Shown one piece after another: positions 11,941-23,100 of a DNA stretch of 64,000 nucleotides. Location of the stretch: contig OU452201.1 of assembly GCA_911728435.2 (NCBI GenBank), forward strand, positions 28,148,001 through 28,212,000, written 5' to 3'. The notes beneath the pieces are model-generated. The model had not been told where the DNA came from. It saw only the letters and a program-made list of their open reading frames with translations, and searched no databases. The stretch is from Apoderus coryli (Eukaryota; Arthropoda; Insecta; Coleoptera; Attelabidae). Position numbers and translations under genes: made by a program. The first letter of the stretch is position 1. Each line of letters begins with the position of its first letter.

Positions 11941-14199
11941 GGTGAATTATGATGTCGAAAATGATGTGAAGTGTAGTTGTCTGATATTCACGTATATCAG
12001 AATTTTTGAAAAAGACTACAGCGATGGTCGAAACGTCAAATCAAATGACATAAGTAAAAATTGTGTATTCTTGTTATGTGACCTAACATCAAGAAAAATC
12101 TAAAAAATAAAAATATTAATTATATAATATTATATATTAATTAATTACATAATATTATATATTAAATATATAATTATACAGGGTGTGTGTGTACTGTATA
12201 ACGCGTAACATAAATTCCTCAACTAAAAATAAGCCAATCTAGGCAAATTTGCCTATATCCACTGTTGCTTCGTTGCTTCTACAGGAGCTAAATTTCTCAA
12301 ACTAATATCGTTTTTCCGGAATAATTTCTAAACACTTTATCGATTTTCACTAATTTTGGAACTAAGTAAACGTGTTTACATAGGCGTTCACAAATGGTAG
12401 AAAGGGGTCAAAAATATATATTTACCCTTATAAGTAGTTGAATTGGTGTTAAAAGTACACATAGGCGTCCATAAAAATTATAAAAAAGAGTCAGAACAAT
12501 CTTTATCCACGATAACTCAAATTTGGTAGAAAAATACTACTACTACAACTATGTGCTGATTAATTTCTGGAAAACATTGAGCGTAAACAAGAGGGTTCAA
12601 AAATTTATATTTCTTACACTTATCCGAAATATTGAATAATTTTTCATTGATTTAATACAATATATTGTCACAATTTGAATGGGGAGAGTATAAGAATATG
12701 AATTTAATAGGAAATGTGCCTTCACCATGTTGCAATAAGAATTAGAAAGTAAGGGTTGAACCTCCCTTATGTCTTTGTAGTATTTAAAGATTCAGGTAAG
12801 CGTGCTCTACTGAGTTAAATCTTTATATAGAGTTTAGAGAAGGGTTTGAGTTTTATTAAGTTACTCGCTTGGCTTGTTGAGCTACTCGAGAATCGCCCAC
12901 TTACATCACGCTCACGAAAGAGGATCTTATTGATTCTCATTCGTAAATAGTGACCGTCTGTATTTGAGCGGCGTCTCTCAGTTAATACTTATTTGATTGA
13001 ATTTAGAAAACTATTTAAAAATAAAAAGGAAAGTACAAAAAAAATCAGTTTAATAAAAAAAGGTCACAAGTCTCAGAAAAGCAACAATTATAATAATTAA
13101 AAATTGGTACTTACATTACAATTATCATCATTACCGACACAGATGATCTTTCTTTCACGTTAGTAAAATGGTAAAAATTATAAATATTTAATATAGCTAC
13201 TAATATTATTAATTCGCGTTAAATAAACTGTGATGCTTAAGACACTACTCAACGGAGGAGATTAGTGCTTCTAGAACCCGAAGTTTACTTTGCTGAAGTT
13301 AGGAGAGTAGACCCCAAAAAAGAGAGTATGTGGTTAGAGAACCTGGCGAGCATTCGAACACATATCTGCTCCAACGCGGGGAGACTTCATGGTCCGAGCC
13401 GCCAAGTCTCCAACCACTCTCTTCAAACTTTACTACACCGAAGTGCAAATAAAAATTAACTCTTACGAACATAGACCATAAAATTGTCTATTCTTAGCGT
13501 CGGTCATGCCGTTTTTACGGAAAATATTAATCTGCAATTTTCTTGTCTATTCCTATATTAGAGTCATGAACTTGTATAAACTTTGATGAGCTTTTGTCAA
13601 TTATTAAATCAGCGTAAAATACTTAGTTCGACCGGATGCAATATTTTTATTACAAAATACCGGGTGTGACAATATCCTAACACATTTAACATATAAAATT
13701 AGATAACAGAGGCGTTCGAAAAGAGTGTAAAAAGGGTTAAAACATATTTCCTAAACATATCAGAAATATTGACTAGTTATTTAGAGCTTTGATAGAATAT
13801 AACCTATGAAATGTATGTAAAAAGTTGGTTACAATGGCGTTCGTAAATAGTTGAAAAGAAAAAAAAAAAACGAGTTTTAATTAATTACTACAGAAAACAA
13901 TAGAATAGCGGAGCAAATTTATTTACAACTTAGGTATATTGCTCAGAAAAACTTTGTCATGTCAGAAACTTTTGTAGAATTATAATAAGTTCTTCTATCA
14001 TCGTTAATAACCCTCCTTTAGTAGCTGCTTTCAAGTTTTCTTATTCAGAGTCATGTAACCTTTTTACTGTCTTTGAATATAGAGTAAAATACGTTTATTC
14101 ATTATTCACCTGTTTTTAATTTTGGAACTTTTCTTGGAGATTCCTCGCAACACACATTTATCTGTGTGTTATATACCTAATATCCACAATAGACCCTCA
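11941..14199. other. Gene-free AT-rich stretch with one structured GC-rich patch
   Basis: The stretch includes an AT palindromic run at 12105-12177 that abuts an ACAGGGTG transposon-end motif at 12178, and scattered A-rich sequence. No coding frame is convincing. The exception in composition is 13230-13460, listed separately. Confidence 0.5.
13320..13423. other. Structured GC-rich patch, possible ncRNA or SINE relic
   Basis: An outer stem is formed by AAGAGAGTATGTGGTT (13320-13335) and AACCACTCTCTT (13412-13423), with a three-base bulge. It encloses a perfect hairpin, GGAGACTT/AAGTCTCC, at 13380-13411. Read on the minus strand it contains GTTCGAATGC, which resembles a pol III B box, but no good A box is present. 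A 64-codon plus-strand frame crosses it without recognisable motifs. It may be a tRNA-derived SINE relic, a structured RNA or coincidence. Confidence 0.3.
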
Positions 14200-14401
14200 G
14201 ATCATTCAATAAGTCCGTAAAACAACACTTTTTTCTTTTGCAAATGTGGCCGTTTCTTTGCGAAGTGCACTGTAATGTCGCTGTTGACGGTGGTTCCTTT
14301 TTCGAGGTAGTCTATGAATCAAATTCCCCGTTCAGATCCCAAAATACAGCCGCCATCACCTTACCGGCCGACTGTTGCCTCTTTGCGCGCTTTGGAATCG
14401 G

Positions 14402-14654
14402 TTAGTCGATGGATGTCCCCTCAACTGACTGTTTTTTGGATTCTTCTGTAATAGTGAGTTTTTGGTCGACTGTGAGCTCACGCGGCACCCACTTTGCACA
14501 GAGCTTTCGCATACTCAAATGTTCGTGTAAAATGGTAAAAACACTACCATCTGAGATCTTTACAATATCAGCTAGCTCGTGCACCTTCAATTTGCGATCG
14601 TTCATAACCAATTTGTGAATTTTTTCGAGGTTTTCTGGAATAACAGCTTCATTT
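14402..14654 (-). pseudogene. Mariner transposase, helix-turn-helix segment
   Basis: The minus-strand frame contains NDRKLKVHELAD, SDGSVFTILHEHLSMRKLC and KWVPRELTVDQK. These are hallmark words of the second helix-turn-helix and linker of mariner transposases, which bind the terminal repeats. The N-terminal third, MEKSEF then QWLDKHYPNSAP, lies on the other side of the inserted retrotransposon at 15850-15660 and carries an in-frame stop just after SAP. The catalytic domain is largely missing. The protein cannot be functional. Confidence 0.85.
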
Positions 14655-15658
14655 CATTAGAACAAAGTCAACTTGCAGTATTTACGAATATTCCACAAAA
14701 AGTGGTTTAAAGCTTAATCCATCAAAGTCACTGGTTATGTTTTTCGGACCAAACCGGGAATGGTCTTATCAAAATATGATTTTCTCTGTAGATAACGTTG
14801 ACTTACCTGAGGTAAGGGAAGCCAGGAATTTAGGCGTCGTTTTTCATAGTGACCTTAGATTTAAAACGCAAGTGGGTAAATTAGTACAAAAGTCTATTAT
14901 ATCACTTAGGAATTTGTATAGGAGTAAGACAGTTTTAGGTAGCAAATTAAAAAAATAACTTTGTGAATCTCTGGTGCTCTCACAACACAATTATGCGTAT
15001 ATCATGTATTGTCCTTGCCTGGATACTCATTCAAAAAATAGAATCCAACGGATTCAGAATTCATGCATACGTTTTATAAATAATCTTAGAATGAGAGACC
15101 ATGTGAGTGATACATTATTTACTTTGGGATGGTTATAAACATGCACAACAGACTAAAATATCGTATTGCTTGCTTCGTACACAAGCTTCTCAAAACTGGA
15201 AATCCCACATATTTGCGTACAAAACTCTCTTTTCGATGTGCCATGCATAATCGTTCTACGCGATATTGTAATCTGCTTAACATACCTCGCCGCCGTACTC
15301 CGCTGTTTAAGCGCGCCTTCTCTTACGTGGTTCCCAGTGTGTACAATGATTCAGAGATTAGAGAAAAGTTCCTGAACCTAAGTTACAGCTCTTTAAAAAA
15401 AAAGTTAAAGGATCGATTGCTCTTTAATATTGCATAATGGGGTTAATTTTCTAGTATATTTATGTAATTTTAATTTGATATGGGGAGTGGGTCTCTTTAG
15501 TTTTAGTTGTAGTTTACTTTAGTTGTAGTTTACTGTATTATTATATGCTTATTGTTATGAATAATGCTGTATTGTAAAACATACATGCTCGGTTAAGAAA
15601 ACAGCTTTGCTGCCCTTCGCCGAGTTAAAAATAAAGACGTTTCTATTCTATTCTATTT
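14655..15658 (+). mobile_element. 5'-truncated non-LTR retrotransposon 3' end inside the mariner
   Basis: The plus-strand frames 14737-14958 and 15129-15437 encode the C-terminal region of a jockey/CR1-like reverse transcriptase (NLGVVFHSDLRF, CESLVLS, NPTYLRTKLSFR, RRTPLFKRAFSY). The reading frame is broken between them. The 3' end is AATAAAGACG followed by a TTCTA microsatellite tail. ATTT at 14651-14654 and 15655-15658 is the likely short target duplication. The tract resembles the longer ORF at 47702-49834 in layout but has a different tail, so it is a related family and not the same one. Confidence 0.85.
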
Positions 15659-16025
15659 GGGCGTCCACTGCGCTCTGCATCATTTGTGTTGGTACGACCA
15701 CGTTTAAATTCAGCAATCCACTTCTCTATCATTTGTCTCTATGGAGCAGAGTTCGGATAATGTTTATCAAGCCATTGTTCGGTTTCCATTGTATTTTTTT
15801 TCATCAAAAAACAATGCTTTATCAAAACTCGAAATTCACTTTTTTCCATTTTTTTTTTCAGTAACAAAAGGTGCTTCACACAAAATGCTATAACTCACGA
15901 ATCAATAGTCAGATTGCTGTCAAATTTATACACGTATCGTTTGAAGGTTTACTAAATAAAAATCATATGGAAAAAAAATCTAGTAACGCCATCTATGTGT
16001 CATCCTACAGACTTATTGAATGACC

Positions 16026-18024
16026 TAATATATCTGAGTCACAGAATTTTTTCAAATTGGTTGGTATTTATCTAATCCACTTATTTGCAGCAAATAGGCA
16101 TATTTATTTGGTAAATGGATCTAAAGTGGTTAGAAAATAAAATGAATAGTATTGTTACTGACACTTTTCCTAAATTTATTAGCTTCTTCAAGCTCGAATC
16201 TTATGTAAAGACAAAAAAAAATATTCCTTTTCATACAGCACTTTCCATGACACAACACACCGAGGCATCTTCAACATCTACTTCAGGATTTTATCAAATC
16301 TTTAAGTTTAAATGTGTCTATAATAAAATCCGTAAAAACTAGCTCCATCAACTCTTATTTTTATGATGGTTTAGAAAGCAATTTAACCACTTCGAGTGCT
16401 CTAAATTGCTGATGTAGCTTTAATGAATATGAAACCGTTTCAACTAATAGATACAACAGGTTAGCAAGATCATCATTATCCCATACGAATTGCTCGTTTT
16501 GAGTAGAAACTTATCATGACAAACGTGTGTTCAAAACCCAACACATGAGAAAAACAATTATTGTCTCACGTGTCCTTTACAGTGTAAGCAGCTGGTTGGG
16601 AAATACTTGGAGATCAATACGAAATCCCAGTAAGTACTTATATAGTCTTTCTAAACTTAAATTAAAATGATCACGATTTATAATACCATCTATAAGCATG
16701 AAAGATACTTAAATTTAGTGAACATAAAGCATAAGCCCTTTCATTCAAAAAATATAGAAATTCTGTTATTTTTTTTTTCCTTTTTTCTATGGTATATTTC
16801 AATACAATAATCTCTTATGCGAATTTTATTAATTACCAACCTGCGAGCTGAGTCGTTTTTACCTTCTACAATTCGGACTTTACATTCTTGTTATTACTTT
16901 CTACACAGAAAAAAAAAACTTGGTTTATCCAAATAAAAAATATTATTTAGAGGTGAATTTGCTAGTTTTCGCAAAATTTTTGTTAAAGTAGTAAATGTAG
17001 TTATCAAGTATGAGTAGCTACATTATCTAAAAACGACAATTTTTCCTGCTAAGCTGATATCTTCTCATCTAAACGAGACTTGTATGTGCATTAGTTAAAT
17101 AAGATTTCAAATTTGAACCTATATAAAATTTTATTTGCGCTAAATGAGTTCGGTATTCTGCTTGAATTAGGTATTGTACACCTACAGATTTCCATACGTA
17201 CCCACTTAGGTGTAGCTATTATTATTAAGAAAATACTTAATGAGGTAATTAGGTAGGTACCTATACGTACCTAACTATTCTCAAAAATCGTTTTATGAAA
17301 CCCAAAACTAAATTAGTTCTAATAGGAACATATACCTACCTACCTATAAATTTTATTTATCTGCTTTAGTATATTAATGGACCTAGGTATGTGCATTATA
17401 ATATTTAAGTATAAATAAGATTTTAACAACTAAGTACATAGCTAAAATAGGCACTGATTTAATTAAATCTGTGTAATAGTTATTTTACCTAATACTTCTC
17501 ATTTACGAAATTTCTATCCTCCAAAATATCGAATTATTTTATCTGGTAGAGATAGGAACCTATAGTTGTCTACATAAGTGTCATTCTATTCCAGCCAACG
17601 GTTATTCCCCGTTCTACCTAATGTGTTTGTCCCCGCTGCTAGTCGACGTACCTAAAACCCTTTGTAGAGCGTGTGCCGACAACAACATCTTCTATGTGTA
17701 CCGCCTTGTGCCTAGCGCGTCTCGCTTGGTGTAGAGGGAGGGGGTTTCATTTTGGAATTTTTTGATTACAGTCTTGGCGTCGCTCTAACTAGGCTTTAGT
17801 TATTTTGCGTTTTGTGTTATAATCTGAAGATATTTAAATTTCAAAATTTGATCTATTGATAGTATATACCTACGTATTGATCTCCCAATTTCTACAAGTG
17901 GTGAGGACGGACTATACAGATACAGTAACAGATATTAACCAATGTGCATCCAACATAATTAAGTGTAGTGATTAGTGATTAGTTTGGCGTGTTGAGTTTT
18001 GTTAAATATATATTATTAATATCT
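16026..18024. other. Intergenic AT-rich DNA, then a GC-richer putative promoter
   Basis: Between 16026 and 17580 there is nothing coding that I can support. The 75-codon frame at 16115 is unrecognised. 16905-16925 reads ACACAGAAAAAAAAAACTTGG, matching the outer end of the satellite element at 34680 and possibly marking another copy's end. 17160-17400 is rich in TAGGTA/TACCTA words. 17590-17800 is visibly GC- and CpG-richer and sits just upstream of the putative first exon at 18025, so it is a candidate promoter and 5' UTR. Confidence 0.45.
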
Positions 18025-18088
18025 ATGGAGGAAACAAAAGAAATATTAATTAGCTGGAATCTGGGGGAGCTCGTTGACACTTTTCTCG
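18025..18088 (+). CDS. Putative first coding exon of a SAM-domain-like gene
   Basis: ATG at 18025 opens 21 codons (MEETKEILISWNLGELVDTF, then L) and one further base before a consensus splice donor, GGTAAGTAA, at 18089. The WNLGELVDTF segment resembles the first helix of sterile-alpha-motif-like domains found at the N terminus of many uncharacterised insect proteins. The preceding 400 bases are GC-richer than their surroundings and suit a promoter and 5' UTR. The exon ends in phase 1, so the next exon must start in phase 1. I did not find it: the downstream DNA is transposon-rich and the 14.5-kb satellite follows. The family call rests on a short match and is tentative. Confidence 0.45.
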
Positions 18089-18793
18089 GTAAGTAAATTA
18101 TTATTGTTTAATTATTTATTTTTATAATTTTACGACCAATGCAAACAATGTTATTTCATGGCAATAGCAAATATTATAACTTTTGGCAATAGATACCTAT
18201 CTACAGACGTATTATTTAGTGGTTACTTAATCATAATTTAAAATACTTTTTCTAATTTAATCATTTTTAATATGGTGGAGGCAAAATTCCTTATCATTTA
18301 CAGCAACTAAACAATAGTTTAGATGGGTTCACGATAATATATTTAATTTGCCAGGGACGGATTAATTTTTAGCAAATTAATGCAGTTTTTCAAAAGAAGT
18401 TACATAAATATTTTAGCTAGGTATGACTTTTTTCTTTCTTTTGTAAAGGTAGGTATGTATTTATTTGTTTACCATTTTACCAATGTCTGTGAATTAGGAG
18501 TTGTGGATTGGAATTGTCTTATCATTCCTCGTACGTACCGGTAGAATCTGTTATTTTACTTAGTTTCCTCATAAGGAATCTAAAGTTTCTTTCATAATTT
18601 TTTTTTGTTTCAGCGTCATTGTTTTTCGGAAAAACTCGATTTTTTTTTAAATAGCCAATACATTTTAGGTTTATTTGTCCCCAAATTAGATAACTACCTA
18701 GTACCTAGTTAGTAGATCTTGAAATGTATAATATTTATAGTAGAAAATGAATTAGGTATAAACTATATTTTACAAGGCCGTATTTTTTTTTAA

Positions 18794-19590
18794 GAAAATG
18801 CAATTTTTTTGCGATTTTAGTTTTTATTGATTTCTGACAATATTTTTACTGATATAAAAAACTTAAAAGCTCTCATTGTTACTTTTTTATGAGAAAAATA
18901 TAGCGTTTACAAATTTTCATTACGACGTTTCGTTTTTGAAAAACCATCAACTTCGATTTTTTAAATACGGCCCTCGATTTTTTATTGTTAAATTTAAAGC
19001 CATTTTCAAAACAAAAATAGATGTAACGGAATGGTTTCAACAAGTTTTCAGTATTTTTAGCTGTTATTTAAACTTCAAGAAAAATCGCCATAGTTTGGCA
19101 CTTATTTTGCGTAAAAGAAAGAAAGGCGTTTCTTTAATAATTTCAAAAAGCACAAAAATTTTAACTAAATCTAAAAAACTGCGTACAGAATAAAATGTGC
19201 TGACAGAAATAAATTGGCAAATAATAATAAATAATTTTGATTAACGTCGAAAGAATTTTATTGCAAAAATTACTAATTAGGTATATACTCTGCATTCAGT
19301 CAGTTAAGTCCCAAACTATGGCGATTTTTCTTGAATAAGTTTAAATATCAACTAAAAATATTGAAAAGTTGTGTAAACCACCTATTTTTGAATTGAAAAT
19401 GGCTTTAAATTTAACAATATAAAATCAAGGGCCGTATTTAAAAAATCGAAGTTGATGGTTTTTCGAAAACGAAACGTCGAGTCTCCTCAAAAAGCAACAA
19501 TGAGAAAGTGCTTTTCATTTTTTTATATATCTGTAAAAATAATGTCTGAAATCAATAAAAACTAATATCGCAAAAAATTGATTTTTAGAA
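18794..19590. repeat. Long imperfect inverted repeat, about 300-bp arms
   Basis: The left arm, about 18794-19100, reappears in reverse complement at about 19312-19590. Paired words include GCGATTTTAGTTTTTATTGA with TCAATAAAAACTAATATCGC, CATCAACTTCGATTTTT with AAAAATCGAAGTTGATG, and GAAAAATCGCCATAGTTTGG with CCAAACTATGGCGATTTTTC. The loop is about 210 bp. The 105-codon frame at 18876-19193 lies in the left arm and is not mirrored by a frame in the right arm, so I read it as chance. This is most likely a decayed foldback transposon. Confidence 0.85.
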
Positions 19591-19895
19591 ATTCTCGAAA
19601 ACTGCTAAATTTACTTTACTTTTGAAAACACCATTTAAAAGGTGTTTAAATTGTACAACTTTTCTCTAAGTTAACCGACATTGTCACTCCGACCGTTTCC
19701 AAGATCAACCAACCCTAGTTGTTTATGTGCTGAGCAATATTCTCAGGAATTCCGGCAAAGGATTCAGCCGCATTATACCTACCCACTTTAACATGTGTAG
19801 ATTGAAGTTTGACTATATATACCTAGCTTATATTATACCTAATACAAGATTTTCAGTAGGCTTAAGTTTATTTTAAAAAAATAAATAAATAAGAG

Positions 19896-19985
19896 TCGCA
19901 CTAAAAACCTGATGGTGGTTTAGATAAAAAAAACGTAAGCACCACAGGGACCCCCAAATCTTGTCTACCCCTTCTAGAAAAAATT
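19896..19985. repeat. Left inverted end of the satellite element
   Basis: This is the imperfect reverse complement of 34598-34680. It shares a 20-base exact stretch, AACGTAAGCACCACAGGGAC, and a second stretch, TTGTCTACCCCTTCTA. The outermost bases are less well conserved. Confidence 0.85.
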
Positions 19986-19999
19986 AGTAGAAGAGAGAG

Positions 20000-20096
20000 C
20001 CAAACACTATTTGTCATTTAAATAAAAATATATTGTATGTTAGCAAAGTTTATTAGTTATTTTAGTAATGTAGAAAAATTTACTGGATAGACATTA
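20000..20096. repeat. Single inverted satellite monomer
   Basis: The block runs from CAAACACTATTTGTCATTTA to TACTGGATAGACATTA and is the reverse complement of most of one 151-bp monomer. It is of the rarer version with AAATAACTA and CAAATAGTG. It is the only monomer in this orientation and is the key evidence for a foldback origin. Confidence 0.9.
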
Positions 20097-20110
20097 AACG
20101 AGTATCATCA

Positions 20111-23100
20111 CTAAAATAACTAGTAAACTTTGCTAGCATACAATATACTTTTATTTAAATGACAAATAGTGTTTGTCTCTCCCAGACAAGGAGCATATGT
20201 AAACTATTCAAGAATATTATCTAAATGACATAATGTCTATCCAGTAGATTTTTCTACATTACTAAAATTACTAATAAACTTTGCTGGCATACAATATATT
20301 TTTATTTAAATGACAAAAAGTGTTTGTCTCTTTTAGACAAGAAGCATATGTAAACTATTCAAGAATATTATCTAAATGACATAATGTCTATCCAGTAAAT
20401 TTTTCTACATTACTAAAATTACTAATAAACTTTGCTGGCATACAATATATTTTTATTTAAATGACAAAAAGTGTTTGTCTCTTTTAGACAAGAAGCATAT
20501 GTAAACTATTCAAGAATATTATCTAAATGACATAATGTCTATCCAGTAAATTTTTCTACATTACTAAAATTACTAATAAACTTTGCTGGCATACAATATA
20601 TTTTTATTTAAATGACAAAAAGTGTTTGTCTCTTTTAGACAAGAAGCATATGTAAACTATTCAAGAATATTATCTAAATGACATAATGTCTATCCAGTAA
20701 ATTTTTCTACATTACTAAAATTACTAATAAACTTTGCTGGCATACAATATATTTTTATTTAAATGACAAATAGTGTTTGTCTCTCCCAGACAAGGAGCAT
20801 ATGTAAACTATTCAAGAATATTATCTAAATGACATAATGTCTATCCAGTAAATTTTTCTACATTACTAAAATTACTAATAAACTTTGCTGGCATACAATA
20901 TATTTTTATTTAAATGACAAAAAGTGTTTGTCTCTTTTAGACAAGAAGCATATGTAAACTATTCAAGAATATTATCTAAATGACATAATGTCTATCCAGT
21001 AGATTTTTCTACATTACTAAAATTACTAATAAACTTTGCTGGCATACAATATATTTTTATTTAAATGACAAAAAGTGTTTGTCTCTTTTAGACAAGAAGC
21101 ATATGTAAACTATTCAAGAATATTATCTAAATGACATAATGTCTATCCAGTAAATTTTTCTACATTACTAAAATTACTAATAAACTTTGCTGGCATACAA
21201 TATATTTTTATTTAAATGACAAAAAGTGTTTGTCTCTTTTAGACAAGAAGCATATGTAAACTATTCAAGAATATTATCTAAATGACATAATGTCTATCCA
21301 GTAGATTTTTCTACATTACTAAAATAACTAATAAACTTTGCTAACATACAATATATTTTTATTTAAATGACAAATAGTGTTTGTCTCTCCCAGACAAGGA
21401 GCATATGTAAACTATTCAAGAATATTATCTAAATGACATAATGTCTATCCAGTAGATTTTTCTACATTACTAAAATTACTAATAAACTTTGCTGGCATAC
21501 AATATATTTTTATTTAAATGACAAAAAGTGTTTGTCTCTTTTAGACAAGAAGCATATGTAAACTATTCAAGAATATTATCTAAATGACATAATGTCTATC
21601 CAGTAAATTTTTCTACATTACTAAAATTACTAATAAACTTTGCTGGCATACAATATATTTTTATTTAAATGACAAAAAGTGTTTGTCTCTTTTAGACAAG
21701 AAGCATATGTAAACTATTCAAGAATATTATCTAAATGACATAATGTCTATCCAGTAGATTTTTCTACATTACTAAAATTACTAATAAACTTTGCTGGCAT
21801 ACAATATATTTTTATTTAAATGACAAAAAGTGTTTGTCTCTTTTAGACAAGAAGCATATGTAAACTATTCAAGAATATTATCTAAATGACATAATGTCTA
21901 TCCAGTAAATTTTTCTACATTACTAAAATTACTAATAAACTTTGCTGGCATACAATATATTTTTATTTAAATGACAAAAAGTGTTTGTCTCTTTTAGACA
22001 AGAAGCATATGTAAACTATTCAAGAATATTATCTAAATGACATAATGTCTATCCAGTAGATTTTTCTACATTACTAAAATTACTAATAAACTTTGCTGGC
22101 ATACAATATATTTTTATTTAAATGACAAAAAGTGTTTGTCTCTTTTAGACAAGAAGCATATGTAAACTATTCAAGAATATTATCTAAATGACATAATGTC
22201 TATCCAGTAAATTTTTCTACATTACTAAAATTACTAATAAACTTTGCTGGCATACAATATATTTTTATTTAAATGACAAAAAGTGTTTGTCTCTTTTAGA
22301 CAAGAAGCATATGTAAACTATTCAAGAATATTATCTAAATGACATAATGTCTATCCAGTAGATTTTTCTACATTACTAAAATTACTAATAAACTTTGCTG
22401 GCATACAATATATTTTTATTTAAATGACAAAAAGTGTTTGTCTCTTTTAGACAAGAAGCATATGTAAACTATTCAAGAATATTATCTAAATGACATAATG
22501 TCTATCCAGTAAATTTTTCTACATTACTAAAATTACTAATAAACTTTGCTGGCATACAATATATTTTTATTTAAATGACAAAAAGTGTTTGTCTCTTTTA
22601 GACAAGAAGCATATGTAAACTATTCAAGAATATTATCTAAATGACATAATGTCTATCCAGTAGATTTTTCTACATTACTAAAATAACTAATAAACTTTGC
22701 TGGCATACAATATATTTTTATTTAAATGACAAATAGTGTTTGTCTCTCCCAGACAAGGAGCATATGTAAACTATTCAAGAATATTATCTAAATGACATAA
22801 TGTCTATCCAGTAGATTTTTCTACATTACTAAAATTACTAATAAACTTTGCTGGCATACAATATATTTTTATTTAAATGACAAAAAGTGTTTGTCTCTTT
22901 TAGACAAGAAGCATATGTAAACTATTCAAGAATATTATCTAAATGACATAATGTCTATCCAGTAAATTTTTCTACATTACTAAAATTACTAATAAACTTT
23001 GCTGGCATACAATATATTTTTATTTAAATGACAAAAAGTGTTTGTCTCTTTTAGACAAGAAGCATATGTAAACTATTCAAGAATATTATCTAAATGACAT

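Larger units (their letters stand above)
14200..16025 (-). mobile_element. Defective mariner transposon split by a retrotransposon
   Basis: The left end TCATTCAATAAGTCCGT (from 14202) is mirrored at the right end (ACTTATTGAATGACC, to 16025), as in mariner elements. TA follows the right end. The left TA appears mutated. The transposase reads on the minus strand: the N-terminal part lies near 15860-15660, the retrotransposon occupies 14655-15658, and the helix-turn-helix part follows at 14654-14402. Beyond that, only decayed words of the catalytic region remain (MAAVFWD-like near 14350), so part of the DDE/D domain has been deleted. It is non-autonomous. Confidence 0.85.

Noticed and set aside
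13300..13430. tRNA gene on the minus strand
   Set aside because: A B-box-like word is present, but there is no acceptable A box, no 7-bp acceptor stem and no anticodon arm in the right place.
16115..16342. 75-codon plus-strand frame as a host gene
   Set aside because: It has no motif, no splice context and no neighbour support. It may be an old exon or transposon relic, but nothing shows it.
18876..19193. 105-codon frame as a gene
   Set aside because: It lies in one arm of the inverted repeat, the matching arm is not coding, and the residues are biased to Phe/Lys/Ile as expected from AT-rich DNA.
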